DNA from: an uncultured Ruegeria sp.
GTDB taxonomy: Bacteria; Pseudomonadota; Alphaproteobacteria; Rhodobacterales; Rhodobacteraceae
Assembly: GCF_947504215.1 (NCBI RefSeq)
Contig: NZ_CANNGO010000001.1
Location: 62,001 to 126,000 of the forward strand
Reading direction: 5' to 3'
DNA: 64,000 nucleotides
Positions 38,369-47,816 of this stretch are shown here, in pieces. Position numbers and translations under genes: made by a program. Positions within the stretch are counted from its first letter, which is position 1. Each line of letters opens with the position of its first letter. The notes below the pieces were generated by a model. That model made no database searches, had not been told where the DNA came from, and saw nothing but the letters and a program-made list of their open reading frames with translations.

Positions 38369-39439
38369 ATGACATGGTCCTTCTCTCTCGGACGGTTACT
38401 CGGCTCGGAACTGAGGGTCCATGTCACCTTTTTCCTGCTGTTGGCCTGGATCGGATTCGCCGCCTATTCCAGCGGCGGATGGCCCGCAGCAATCGAAAAT
38501 CTGGTTTTTGTGCTCGCTCTGTTTGCATGTGTAGTCGCGCATGAATTTGGTCATGCCCTTATGGCGCGACGCTATGGGATAAAGACCCCCGACATCACTC
38601 TGTTACCCATTGGCGGCCTTGCGCGATTAGAACGGATGCCAGAAAAACCGATGCAAGAGGTCTGGGTGGCGCTTGCCGGGCCTGCTGTCAACGTCGCGAT
38701 CTGGGTCATACTTGTCATACTCGGCGCTGGGATGCCTTACGAGGCTATCACTCAGATCGAGTCCGCCAATGTCGGGCTTCTGGACAGGCTCGCCTACATC
38801 AATCTGCTTTTGGCTGCCTTCAACATGATCCCGGCATTCCCGATGGACGGCGGCCGCGTGTTCCGCGCCCTACTGTGCCTTCGGATGGACCGCGTCAAGG
38901 CTACGCGATTGGCGGCCCTAGGGGGTCAGGTTGTTGCGGTCGGGTTTGGCTTTCTGGGGTTAAGCTCTGGCAACCCAATCCTGATCCTGATCGCCGTCTT
39001 TGTTTTCGTCGCAGCCAACGCTGAAAGCCAGGACGTTGCCCTGAGGTCTGTCGCGCGACGCGTCTTGGCACGCGATGCCATGATTACCGAGTTTCACGCT
39101 CTGTCTCCCACTGACACACTTAGCACTGCGGCGCAGGCCGTTATTCATACCACTCAGCATGAGTTCCCAGTTTTGGATACAGACGGCTCGCTATTGGGGT
39201 TTGTGACCCGGGATCGGTTGTTTGCAGCGCTGGCAGGTGATCATCCCCGGTCGGACTTGGCAACGTCGATCATGGAGACCGACATTCCCCAGATTGGCTT
39301 AACCGCCGGCCTTGAGGCCGTGTTGGAAGAATTGCACAAAGGTGCCCCCGCCATCGCGGTTCTCGGTCGAACCGGGCGTATGATTGGCTACATCACACGC
39401 GAGAACATAGGTGAATTGATGGTGATTCGAGGGCGTTAA
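38369..39439 (+). CDS. site-2-type metalloprotease (M50) with CBS pair
   Basis: A membrane protease of the SREBP-S2P/SpoIVFB group, 356 residues. The zinc motif is HEFGH (His58, Glu59, His62) in a hydrophobic helix, with the third ligand in NMIPAFPMDGG near residue 150. About six membrane segments precede a C-terminal pair of CBS domains (about 235-350), which may sense adenine nucleotides. Such proteases cut membrane-embedded regulators; the substrate is unknown. It closely follows ssb, likely on the same transcript, and is convergent with aroB 12 bases away. Confidence 0.9.
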   Translation: MTWSFSLGRLLGSELRVHVTFFLLLAWIGFAAYSSGGWPAAIENLVFVLALFACVVAHEFGHALMARRYGIKTPDITLLPIGGLARLERMPEKPMQEVWVALAGPAVNVAIWVILVILGAGMPYEAITQIESANVGLLDRLAYINLLLAAFNMIPAFPMDGGRVFRALLCLRMDRVKATRLAALGGQVVAVGFGFLGLSSGNPILILIAVFVFVAANAESQDVALRSVARRVLARDAMITEFHALSPTDTLSTAAQAVIHTTQHEFPVLDTDGSLLGFVTRDRLFAALAGDHPRSDLATSIMETDIPQIGLTAGLEAVLEELHKGAPAIAVLGRTGRMIGYITRENIGELMVIRGR

Positions 39440-39451
39440 AGCTATTTCTTA

Positions 39452-40564
39452 TCAAGCCGTTTGAAGCGCATCTTCAAGTACAGAAAAAACCGCCTCGCGC
39501 GGCACATCAGCGGTGACAAAGGCCTGCCCGATACCCCTGGCCAGAATAAACCGCAACTGCCCATCCACGACTTTCTTGTCCTGTGCCATCAATTCCACCA
39601 AAGGCGCGGCACCAGGCAATTCACCAGGAATGTCGGTCAGATCGGTCTTCATCCCCATAGCCCGCAAATGTGCCCGCACCCGGCTTGGATCTTCCTGTGA
39701 GCACAAGCCCAGACGCGACGACAGCTCAAAGGCCAAAGCGCAGCCAATGGCAACCCCTTCGCCATGAAGCAGCCTGTCAGAATAGCCGGTCGCAGCTTCC
39801 AGCGCATGGCAGAAAGTATGGCCCAAGTTTAGCAGCGCGCGGTCGCCTTGTTCCGTTTCGTCGCGGGCCACAATGTCTGCTTTCATCTGAACCGAACGAG
39901 TCACCGCGCGAACCCGAGACGCCATATCACCCGACGAAACTGCAGACCCGTTTGCTTCAAGCCACTCAAAGAAATCCGCATCGCCCAGCAGGCCATACTT
40001 CACAACTTCTCCATACCCAGACAGAAAATCCCTTTCTGTCATTGTGCCCAGCACCGATGTATCAGCCAGCACCAGCGACGGCTGGTGGAATGCCCCAATC
40101 AGGTTCTTACCTTGTGGTGCATTGATCCCCGTTTTCCCGCCGACGGAACTATCCACCTGCGCCAACAGAGAGGTGGGAATTTGCACAAAGCGGACGCCCC
40201 GTCGCAACACGGCAGCAGCAAAACCCACAAGATCGCCAATCACACCGCCGCCCAAGGCCACGACCACGTCCCGGCGCTCGACTTTTTCGGCCAGCAGCCA
40301 TTCGACAGTGCGTTCAAAATGCGGCCAGCTTTTGGTGGCCTCCCCAGCTGGCAAGGCAAGTGCAGACATCTCGACACCCGCAGCGTTCAGCCCCTCGCGC
40401 AACGCGTCCAGATGCAGCGCTGCTACGTTCTCATCCGTGACAACCGCAACCTTTGGGCGTTGCAGCAGAGGTGAAATCCGCGCACCGGACTGGGCCAAAA
40501 GGTCAGGTCCGATCTCGACATTATACGAACGCTCGCCCAGCTCTACATTTACGGTCTGATGCAT
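39452..40564 (-). CDS. aroB: 3-dehydroquinate synthase
   Basis: AroB turns 3-deoxy-D-arabino-heptulosonate 7-phosphate into 3-dehydroquinate, the second step of the shikimate pathway, with NAD and a divalent metal. The 370-residue protein carries the NAD-binding ALGGGVIGDLVGFAAA and the metal ligands in YGEVVKYGLL, LNLGHTFCHALE and LLHGEGVAIG. Its ATG abuts the aroK stop with no spacer (TAAATG), so the two are translationally coupled. This aroKB pairing is standard in Proteobacteria. Confidence 0.96.
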   Translation of the reverse strand: MHQTVNVELGERSYNVEIGPDLLAQSGARISPLLQRPKVAVVTDENVAALHLDALREGLNAAGVEMSALALPAGEATKSWPHFERTVEWLLAEKVERRDVVVALGGGVIGDLVGFAAAVLRRGVRFVQIPTSLLAQVDSSVGGKTGINAPQGKNLIGAFHQPSLVLADTSVLGTMTERDFLSGYGEVVKYGLLGDADFFEWLEANGSAVSSGDMASRVRAVTRSVQMKADIVARDETEQGDRALLNLGHTFCHALEAATGYSDRLLHGEGVAIGCALAFELSSRLGLCSQEDPSRVRAHLRAMGMKTDLTDIPGELPGAAPLVELMAQDKKVVDGQLRFILARGIGQAFVTADVPREAVFSVLEDALQTA

Positions 40565-41152
40565 TTACTTCCGTTCCAAAACATCGGGACGCGTCATCAA
40601 AGCGACAATCACCCGATCCACCATTTTGTCGATTGAGACCTCACCGTCTGAGGTCACTGTCAGATCAGCCTCGGCATAAACCGGTACACGCGCCTCATAC
40701 AAGGTTTTCAAGGTCGCATGCGGGTTCTTGGTGCGCAGCAATGGTCGCGTGTCTTTGTGACGAACCCGGTTCCACAACACATTCAAATCTGCCCGCAGCC
40801 AAACAGACGCCCCCTGTCGCGTGATCATTTCACGGTTTTCCTGAGACAGAAAAGCACCGCCACCAGTTGACAGGATGCCCTTTTCCTTGTCCAGCAAACG
40901 GCCGATGACCTGACTTTCCTTGGCGCGGAAAAACGGCTCTCCATCCCGTTCAAAAATTTCTGGAATGGTCATATTCGCTGCCGATTCGATCTCAGCATCG
41001 CTGTCGAGGAACGGAACGCCCAACCTGGCTGCCAGAGCGCGACCAACCGCGGTCTTCCCAGCACCCATCATCCCAACAAGGACCACAGTTTTGTGCAGAT
41101 AAAAGTGCTGCCCTGTGTCCGCCGAGTGAGTGTTATGCTTTATTTCGCTCAT
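40565..41152 (-). CDS. aroK: shikimate kinase
   Basis: AroK phosphorylates shikimate at the 3-OH with ATP. The 195-residue protein has Walker A GMMGAGKTAVG (near residues 27-37), DSDAEIE for substrate and magnesium, FRAKESQ, and GILSTGGGAFL. A 20-residue His-rich N-terminal tail precedes the fold. The lid includes RPLLRTKNP. First gene of aroKB, divergent from the small membrane protein gene at 41232, with a shared promoter region of about 80 bases. Confidence 0.96.
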   Translation of the reverse strand: MSEIKHNTHSADTGQHFYLHKTVVLVGMMGAGKTAVGRALAARLGVPFLDSDAEIESAANMTIPEIFERDGEPFFRAKESQVIGRLLDKEKGILSTGGGAFLSQENREMITRQGASVWLRADLNVLWNRVRHKDTRPLLRTKNPHATLKTLYEARVPVYAEADLTVTSDGEVSIDKMVDRVIVALMTRPDVLERK

Positions 41153-41231
41153 TCTTCCGTGAATGACGTGATCTTGGAAAGAATGCCAGTTATAACTTGG
41201 CCAAAATCAAAATTTGAGGCAGCGTGACGCC

Positions 41232-41381
41232 ATGAGCCGTGTGATCAAGTTCCTGATATATTTAGTTTGCCTGGGGTTCATCGGGCTGGTGGCCTATGCC
41301 TATATCGGCCCGTATTTTGGCGCGGATTTTTCGGCCCCGCAAAGTGAAATCCGAGAGCCGGTCGTCCTGGATGTCGACTAA
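41232..41381 (+). CDS. small single-pass membrane protein
   Basis: A 49-residue frame from ATG 41232 to TAA 41381. Residues 5-26 form one hydrophobic helix (FLIYLVCLGFIGLVAYAYI), followed by an acidic tail that ends EPVVLDVD. It overlaps the next gene by 11 bases in another frame, a sign of translational coupling, and begins a set that runs to xerD. I know no function. The overlap and clean start support it as a real gene despite its size. Confidence 0.65.
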   Translation: MSRVIKFLIYLVCLGFIGLVAYAYIGPYFGADFSAPQSEIREPVVLDVD

Positions 41382-42891
41382 GAAAACGTTTCTGGCATTG
41401 GTATTGGCGGGTTCTGTGCAGGCGCAAGAGCCGCTGTCAGTCATTGAATGGCTGACCGAACCACCAGAAAACCTGCCTGGCACCGTATTGCTTGAACCAC
41501 CCGTGGCACAGAACGGAATTCAACCGAATATCGAAGTGACACCGCTTGAGGCATTGTCCCAGCCCTTGGGGCTTGTATCCTCGTCCGTGACCGGCCTGCC
41601 GGTCGATCTATGGCAAGGCAGCAATCCCGAGCGGTTGGCGGAGTTGATTTCGCGCGTTCCCGTCAAATACAACCCTTCAATGCAGCGCCTGCTGTTCACA
41701 TTGCTGCTGTCCGAAGCCCGGGCCCCCGCTGGTCCCAGCGCGGAAGAAACCCTGTTACTCGCACGGCTGGACAGGCTGGTTCAGCTTGGCGCGGCGGATC
41801 CCGCGCAATCATTGGTGCAACTCGCTGGCCCAACGAACACGCGAATGCGGTTCCAACGCTGGTTTGACGCGACGCTGTTGACCGGAGATGAAGACCGCAG
41901 CTGCACGGCCTTGATTGCGCAACCGCATCTGTCGCAGAACTATGCCGCGCAGGTGTTCTGCAAGGCACGACGGGGCGATTGGGCTTCGGCGGCTCTAACG
42001 CTTGAGGCAGCCCATGCGTTGGAAATCCTGCCGCCCGAAGAGCTGGCGGTTCTGGATCGGTTCCTAAGCCCTGAATTGTTCGAAGGCGCAGCCTATCTTC
42101 CCCAACCGGACGACCCAGATCCGCTTAGTTTCCGTTTGTTCGAAGCGATTGGAGAGCGCTTGCCATCAGCTCCGCTGCCTCGGGCGTTTGCAAATGCGGA
42201 CTTGCGCGATGTGGCCGGGTGGAAAGCACAGATCGAAGCAGCCGAACGTCTGACACGAATCGGGGCTTTGACGCCAAATCAGTTGCTGGGTCTTTATACC
42301 GAGCGTGATCCGGCGGCGTCTGGTGCGGTTTGGGATCGGGTTGCAGCGATTCAACGCTTTGAAAGCGCGCTGGAGAGCGGAAGTGCCGAAGCAATCGGCA
42401 AAACACTACCCCAAGTTTGGAAACAGATGCGCAGTGTTGGGCTCGAAGTTTCTTTTGCCGAGCTGTTCGCCGACCGTCTGGCAAGTTTCGCTTTGCCCGT
42501 GCCCGCGACAGAGAGCTTGCGCTGGCGCATTCTGATGTTGTCCGAGCTCTATGAAGAGGCTGCATTGGCAGCACCCGATCGCTCAACTGATACCCAGTTC
42601 CTGGTTGCTCTGGCTCAGGGTGATCCGGGACGTGCGGTTTCGCCATCCCCGCTGGCCGATGCTGTGTCACAGGGTTTCGAGTGGGCCGCGCCTGTTCCAT
42701 CTGACATTGATGCTTTGTTGGCCAATGGTCAGCTGGGTGAGGCTATTCTGGAGGCCATGCATCTGTTTGCTCATGGCGCGCGCGGTAACTTAGTGGATCT
42801 GACTGCCGCGATCGCCGCCTTTCGACGCGTAGGCCTGGAAGACACGGCCCGACGCGCGGCCCTTAATCTACTGATCCTGCAAGATCGTTGA
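41371..42891 (+). CDS. secreted protein of unknown function upstream of xerD
   Basis: The 506-residue product starts at ATG 41371. It has a Sec signal (KTFLALVLAGSVQAQ, cleavage near residue 17), so it is probably periplasmic or lipid-free secreted. The rest is Ala/Leu-rich and helical, with repeated helix pairs reminiscent of TPR-like or solenoid scaffolds; I recognise no catalytic motif. It overlaps the small membrane protein at its start and ends two bases before the xerD ATG, so the three genes form one unit. It may be a Rhodobacterales-specific envelope protein. Confidence 0.75.
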   Translation: MSTKKTFLALVLAGSVQAQEPLSVIEWLTEPPENLPGTVLLEPPVAQNGIQPNIEVTPLEALSQPLGLVSSSVTGLPVDLWQGSNPERLAELISRVPVKYNPSMQRLLFTLLLSEARAPAGPSAEETLLLARLDRLVQLGAADPAQSLVQLAGPTNTRMRFQRWFDATLLTGDEDRSCTALIAQPHLSQNYAAQVFCKARRGDWASAALTLEAAHALEILPPEELAVLDRFLSPELFEGAAYLPQPDDPDPLSFRLFEAIGERLPSAPLPRAFANADLRDVAGWKAQIEAAERLTRIGALTPNQLLGLYTERDPAASGAVWDRVAAIQRFESALESGSAEAIGKTLPQVWKQMRSVGLEVSFAELFADRLASFALPVPATESLRWRILMLSELYEEAALAAPDRSTDTQFLVALAQGDPGRAVSPSPLADAVSQGFEWAAPVPSDIDALLANGQLGEAILEAMHLFAHGARGNLVDLTAAIAAFRRVGLEDTARRAALNLLILQDR

Positions 42892-42893
42892 CG

Positions 42894-43850
42894 ATGGGCG
42901 CCCCGGCTTCACAGAATCTGTGGATTTCCACGTTTCTGCAGGCTCAGGCCGCCGAATTGGGCGCTGCTACGAATACATTGCTGGCCTATGGGCGAGACTT
43001 GAAAGACTTTGCAGCTTGGCTCGACCATCGGAAAGTGGGGTTCGATCAAGCGGATCGTGATCAAATCGAAGCTTATCTGATCGATTGTGATGCGCAGGGT
43101 CTGTCGCGATCCACCCGCGCCCGGCGGCTGTCGGCAATCAAGCAGCTATTTCGCTTTGCGTTCGAAGAAGGCTGGCGCGACGCGAATCCCGCCATTCAGA
43201 TCAAGGGTCCGGGTCGGCAGAAACGCCTGCCAAAAACACTGGATGTACCCGAGGTGGATCGCCTGCTTGAGGCCGCAAGAACGACCGGACGCGGCAAGGC
43301 GGACCGGGTGCGCAATACCTGTATGATGGAAGTACTCTATGCCACGGGCATGCGTGTGACCGAGCTCGTGTCGCTGCCCGTCTCGTCGGCGCGCGGTGAT
43401 CCCCGGATGCTATTGGTTCTGGGCAAGGGGGGAAAAGAACGCATGGTGCCCCTGTCGCCACCTGCCCGCGATGCACTTGCGGCATGGTTGAGCGTGCGCG
43501 ATCAAGCTGAAGATCAGACTGTAGCAGATGGTGGTCAACAGTCTCGTTTCCTGTTTCCGTCACGTGGCAAATCCGGGCACCTGACACGGCATCGGTTTTT
43601 TCTGCTGGTCAAAGAATTGGCGGTTCAAGGCGGCGTTTCGCCGGAAAAAGTCACCCCTCACACCCTGCGGCACGCCTTTGCGACACACCTGCTGGCCAAC
43701 GGCGCGGATTTGCGTTCAATCCAAACGCTTCTTGGCCATGCTGACGTTGCCACGACCGAGATTTACACCCATGTTCTGGATGAACGTCTGGCTGAACTGG
43801 TGTTGCAGCATCACCCGCTGACGAAAGACCCCGACGCTGAAAAGGGCTAA
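42894..43850 (+). CDS. xerD: tyrosine recombinase XerD
   Basis: XerD works with XerC at the chromosomal dif site to resolve dimers. The 318-residue protein has the N-terminal SAM-like DNA-binding domain (about 10-95) and the catalytic domain with Arg in YATGMRVTELVSL, HTLRHAFATHLL, the second His in LLGHADVATTEIYTH and the nucleophile Tyr in that last motif. I prefer ATG 42894 to a TTG at 42888. It could be a XerC-type paralogue, but overall it fits XerD. No integron or phage genes surround it, so a housekeeping role is likely. Confidence 0.9.
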   Translation: MGAPASQNLWISTFLQAQAAELGAATNTLLAYGRDLKDFAAWLDHRKVGFDQADRDQIEAYLIDCDAQGLSRSTRARRLSAIKQLFRFAFEEGWRDANPAIQIKGPGRQKRLPKTLDVPEVDRLLEAARTTGRGKADRVRNTCMMEVLYATGMRVTELVSLPVSSARGDPRMLLVLGKGGKERMVPLSPPARDALAAWLSVRDQAEDQTVADGGQQSRFLFPSRGKSGHLTRHRFFLLVKELAVQGGVSPEKVTPHTLRHAFATHLLANGADLRSIQTLLGHADVATTEIYTHVLDERLAELVLQHHPLTKDPDAEKG

Positions 43851-43913
43851 CCCCTTGATCGGACGGGGCAGCATCCCCATAACGAATGCAGCAACACGAA
43901 CAAACAAGGACCG

Positions 43914-45221
43914 ATGGAACCTGATTCTTCCCTGATCGACAGCGCCTTTTGGGTAACCTCAGGCGCTATTGTGCTTTTGCTTTTCCTGTCGGGCTTTTTC
44001 TCGGGATCTGAAACCGCATTGACCGCGTCTTCACGCGGGAAACTGCGTGCGCAGGCCGACAAAGGCTCGCGTGGCGCACAAAAGGCTCTGAAACTGACCG
44101 ACGACAATGAACGCCTGATCGGGTCGGTTCTGCTGGGCAACAACCTTGTCAACATTCTGGCGGCATCACTGGCCACTGCCCTGTTCACGCGACTTTTCGG
44201 TGAAAGCGGCGTGGCGCTGGCGACACTGGTCATGACCCTATTGGTTCTGATCTTTGCCGAAGTTTTGCCGAAGACCTATGCCATCACGAACTCGGAAAAA
44301 GCGGCCTCCGCTGTCGCACCAATTATCAGTGTCGTTGTGACCGTCTTCTCACCCATTGTGGCGGCGGTGCGTCTTTTGGTACGCGGTGTATTGCGCCTGT
44401 TTGGTGTGCAGATCGATCCCGACAGCAACATTCTTGCGGTGCGCGAGGAAATCGCAGGCGCGTTGCAACTGGGCCATTCAGAAGGCGTCGTTGAAAAAGA
44501 AGATCGGGACCGCATTCTGGGTGCGCTAGATCTGGGTGAGAGAGCTGTTGAAGAGATCATGTTGCACCGCTCGAATATCGAAATGATCGATGCGGACGCG
44601 GCACCCGAGGCGATCCTGAGACAATGCCTGGAAAGCCCGCACACGCGTTTGCCTGTGTTTCGGGACGAACCTGAGAACATCGTGGGGGTCGTCCATGCAA
44701 AAGACCTGTTTCGTGCGATGTATGCGCAAGCCGGGGGCACAGATGGAGACCCTAGCCGACTTAAATCGTTCGACATCTCCAAAGTGGCGAATGACCCGTA
44801 CTTCGTCCCGGAAACAACAACGCTGGACGACCAGATGCGGGAATTCCTGCGCATGCACAGCCACTTTGCACTGGTCGTTGATGAGTATGGATCGCTTCGT
44901 GGCCTGATCACTTTGGAAGATATTCTTGAAGAGATCGTTGGTGAAATCGCTGATGAGTTTGACATCGATGAAGAAGTTCCTGTGACACGCACAGATGACG
45001 GCCAATTCCTTGTCGAAGGCGCCATGACAATCCGCGATGTCAACCGCGCGCTGGATTGGTCTCTGCCCGATGAAGAGGCCAATACACTGGCCGGGCTAGT
45101 CATTCACGAGGCGCAGATGATTCCGGTTGTGGGTCAGGTCTTCTCATTCCACGGGTTCCGGTTCGAAGTGACCGCGCGCGAAGGAAATCGCGTAACCGGC
45201 CTCAAGATCCGCCCTTTGTGA
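43914..45221 (+). CDS. CNNM/CorC (HlyC) family membrane protein with CBS pair
   Basis: The 435-residue protein has an N-terminal CNNM/DUF21 membrane domain (about 8-195; LFLSGFFSGSETALTASSRG), a CBS pair (about 210-340) and a C-terminal CorC_HlyC domain (about 350-435). Such proteins are linked to magnesium and cobalt export or resistance; the hemolysin label is historical. AAGGA precedes ATG 43914. It follows xerD by 63 bases and has its own terminator. Confidence 0.92.
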   Translation: MEPDSSLIDSAFWVTSGAIVLLLFLSGFFSGSETALTASSRGKLRAQADKGSRGAQKALKLTDDNERLIGSVLLGNNLVNILAASLATALFTRLFGESGVALATLVMTLLVLIFAEVLPKTYAITNSEKAASAVAPIISVVVTVFSPIVAAVRLLVRGVLRLFGVQIDPDSNILAVREEIAGALQLGHSEGVVEKEDRDRILGALDLGERAVEEIMLHRSNIEMIDADAAPEAILRQCLESPHTRLPVFRDEPENIVGVVHAKDLFRAMYAQAGGTDGDPSRLKSFDISKVANDPYFVPETTTLDDQMREFLRMHSHFALVVDEYGSLRGLITLEDILEEIVGEIADEFDIDEEVPVTRTDDGQFLVEGAMTIRDVNRALDWSLPDEEANTLAGLVIHEAQMIPVVGQVFSFHGFRFEVTAREGNRVTGLKIRPL

Positions 45222-45243
45222 TACTTTTACAGACAATCAGGAT

Positions 45244-45268
45244 CGGCACGTAATTTAGTGCCGGTTTT
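45244..45268 (+). terminator. rho-independent terminator after the CNNM/CorC gene
   Basis: A six-pair stem, CGGCAC / GTGCCG, with an eight-base loop is followed by GTTTT, 22 bases past the stop. The T-run is short but the layout is right for an intrinsic terminator. Confidence 0.7.
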
Positions 45269-45367
45269 GGCTTTGGCGTAATCTCCCTAAGCGACAGGTT
45301 TTGTCGTATTTGATATTGCGTCCTCGCCCCCTCCGATCAGACTGACAAAAATAGTTCGGAGAATTCC

Positions 45368-47785
45368 ATGAAACTCGAAACCCGTGTGGCAGTCATAGGC
45401 GGCGGTGTCGTCGGTTGTTCTGTTCTGTATCACCTGACCAAACTGGGGTGGTCCGACGTGATGCTGTTGGAACGATCCGAGCTGACCTCAGGCTCGACCT
45501 GGCACGCGGCGGGTGGATTTCACACGCTGAACGGCGACACCAATATGGCGGCGCTGCAGGGCTACACAATCAGGCTGTATAAGGAGCTGGAGGAGATCAC
45601 CGGCATGTCCTGCGGGCTTCACCATGTTGGTGGCGTAACGCTGGCCGACAACCAGGACCGGTTCGATATGCTTTTGGCGGAGCGGGCCAAGCACCGGTTC
45701 ATGGGGCTTGAGACGGAAATAGTCGGCCCCGATGAAATCAAGAAGATCGCCCCAATCACCAATACGGACGGCATCATCGGCGCGCTTTACGATCCGCTGG
45801 ACGGCCATCTTGACCCGTCCGGCACAACCCACGCCTATGCCAAAGCCGCGCGTATGGGCGGAGCCACGATTGAAACCCACTGTATGGTGCAAGAAACCAA
45901 CCAGCGTCCTGATGGGACGTGGGATGTGGTCACCGACAAGGGCACGATCCACGCGGAACACGTCGTCAATGCAGGCGGACTGTGGGCCCGCGAGGTCGGT
46001 GCAATGGCCGGAGTCTACTTCCCGCTGCACCCGATGGAGCATCAGTATCTGGTCACTGATGCGATCCCACAAATCGAAACCATCATCGATGCCGGAGGTG
46101 AACACCCTCATGTGATGGATCCTGCTGGCGAGAGCTATTTGCGTCAGGAAGGCCGGGGCCTGTGTATCGGGTTCTACGAGCAACCCTGTAAACCGTGGGC
46201 GGTCGATGGCACACCGTGGGATTTCGGCCATGAGCTCCTGCCCGATAACTATGACAAGATCACCGACAGTATCGAATTTGCCTACAAGCGCTTTCCGGTG
46301 CTGGCCGAGGCGGGTGTCAAATCAGTGATCCACGGCCCGTTTACCTTTGCCCCTGACGGCAACCCTCTGGTCGGCCCGGTCCCCGGGACGCGAAACTATT
46401 GGTCGGCTTGTGGTGTGATGGCCGGATTCAGTCAGGGCGGTGGCGTTGGACTGACATTGGCACAGTGGATGATCGAGGGCGAACCAGAACGCGACGTCTT
46501 TGCCATGGATGTGGCCCGTTTTGGCGATTGGATCAGCCCGGGTTACACCCGCCCCAAGGTGATCGAAAACTATCAAAAACGGTTCAGCGTCGCCTACCCG
46601 AACGAGGAACTCCCCGCCGCACGCCCCAACCGCACCACGCCGATGTATGACATCTTCAGCGATCTGGGCGCCGTATGGGGTCAGCAATACGGGCTGGAGG
46701 TTCCAAACTACTTTGCCCAAGACGATGAGCCCGGGTACGAAACCCCATCCTTCCGCCGGTCAGACGCGTTCAAGGCAATAGGCCGCGAAGTGCTCGCGGT
46801 GCGTGAAGGCGTCGGGATCAACGAAGTCCACAATTTTGGCAAATACCGCATCAACGGACCTTCCGCGCGAAACTGGCTCGATCGGGTCATGGCCGGGCGT
46901 ATCCCCCAGCCAGGCCGCGTATCCCTGACACCGATGCTGTCGCCCAAGGGCAAGTTGATTGGCGATTTCACGGTCTCTTGTCTGGATGAGGTCACGTTCC
47001 AACTGACCGCCTCTTATGGAAGTCAGGCTTTTCACATGCGCTGGTTCCAGCAGCATCAAGAGAACGGTGTCACAATTGAAAACATCAGCGATCGGTTGAA
47101 CGGCTTTCAGATTGCCGGGCCAAAAGCCAATCGGGTTTTGGAAAGCTGTACGCGTGACGACGTGTCAGACCTCACATTTCTGGATGTGCGCCCGATGACC
47201 ATCGGCATGACGGATTGCATCGTTCAAAGGGTCAGCTACACAGGTGATCTCGGTTATGAAATCTACTGTGACCCGATAGCTCAGCGGCAGCTGTGGTGGA
47301 CGTTGTGGCAGGCGGGCGAACCGCATGGCATGGTGCCGTTTGGCATGCGTGCGATGATGTCCCTGCGTTTGGACAAGTTCTTTGGGTCATGGATGCGAGA
47401 GTTCTCACCCGACTACACAGCTGCGGAAACCGGTTTGGACCGGTTCATCTCGTTTTCCAAAAACACAGATTTCATTGGTCGCGCGGCGGCAGAAGCCGAA
47501 AAATCCACGGGTAGTGCACGCAAGTTGGTGGCATTTCAGGTTGATGCAGACGATGCCGACGTCAATGCGTATGAGCCGATTTGGCTGGATGGAACAGTTG
47601 TTGGGTTCTGCACATCGGGGGGATATTCCCATTTCGCGCAAACATCCGTCGCGCTGGGCTTTTTGCCAACAGAGCGCGCCACTGATGGGTTGGAAGTCGA
47701 AATTGAGATCCTGGGCAAGATGAGAAAAGCCCGTGTTATCTCAAGACCACTGTTTGATCCGGATGGTCGCCGCATGAGGGGATGA
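45368..47785 (+). CDS. FAD-dependent oxidoreductase with GcvT domain (dimethylglycine/sarcosine dehydrogenase-like)
   Basis: The 805-residue two-domain enzyme resembles dimethylglycine and sarcosine dehydrogenases. Residues about 5-370 are a DAO-type FAD domain with the dinucleotide motif GGGVVGCSVLYHLTKLG and STWHAAGG, the region that carries covalent FAD in some relatives. About 430-800 is a GcvT-like folate-binding domain that would take the freed C1 unit. Roseobacters carry many paralogues, and the substrate (dimethylglycine, sarcosine, another methylated amine) cannot be fixed. A glycine betaine link with the MttB-family gene at 0.6-2.1 kb is only conceptual. GGAGAA precedes ATG 45368. 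Confidence 0.9.
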   Translation: MKLETRVAVIGGGVVGCSVLYHLTKLGWSDVMLLERSELTSGSTWHAAGGFHTLNGDTNMAALQGYTIRLYKELEEITGMSCGLHHVGGVTLADNQDRFDMLLAERAKHRFMGLETEIVGPDEIKKIAPITNTDGIIGALYDPLDGHLDPSGTTHAYAKAARMGGATIETHCMVQETNQRPDGTWDVVTDKGTIHAEHVVNAGGLWAREVGAMAGVYFPLHPMEHQYLVTDAIPQIETIIDAGGEHPHVMDPAGESYLRQEGRGLCIGFYEQPCKPWAVDGTPWDFGHELLPDNYDKITDSIEFAYKRFPVLAEAGVKSVIHGPFTFAPDGNPLVGPVPGTRNYWSACGVMAGFSQGGGVGLTLAQWMIEGEPERDVFAMDVARFGDWISPGYTRPKVIENYQKRFSVAYPNEELPAARPNRTTPMYDIFSDLGAVWGQQYGLEVPNYFAQDDEPGYETPSFRRSDAFKAIGREVLAVREGVGINEVHNFGKYRINGPSARNWLDRVMAGRIPQPGRVSLTPMLSPKGKLIGDFTVSCLDEVTFQLTASYGSQAFHMRWFQQHQENGVTIENISDRLNGFQIAGPKANRVLESCTRDDVSDLTFLDVRPMTIGMTDCIVQRVSYTGDLGYEIYCDPIAQRQLWWTLWQAGEPHGMVPFGMRAMMSLRLDKFFGSWMREFSPDYTAAETGLDRFISFSKNTDFIGRAAAEAEKSTGSARKLVAFQVDADDADVNAYEPIWLDGTVVGFCTSGGYSHFAQTSVALGFLPTERATDGLEVEIEILGKMRKARVISRPLFDPDGRRMRG

Positions 47786-47816
47786 CTTGTCGATCTACCA
47801 AAGGCATGGTGACGGG

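Noticed and set aside
42894-43850. xerD as an integron or phage integrase
   Set aside because: Length, motifs and housekeeping neighbours fit chromosomal XerD; no attC sites or phage genes occur.
44276-45103. 275-codon serine-rich open frame on the minus strand
   Set aside because: It is antisense to the CNNM/CorC gene; Ser-rich composition is a common result of reading GC-rich genes in reverse.
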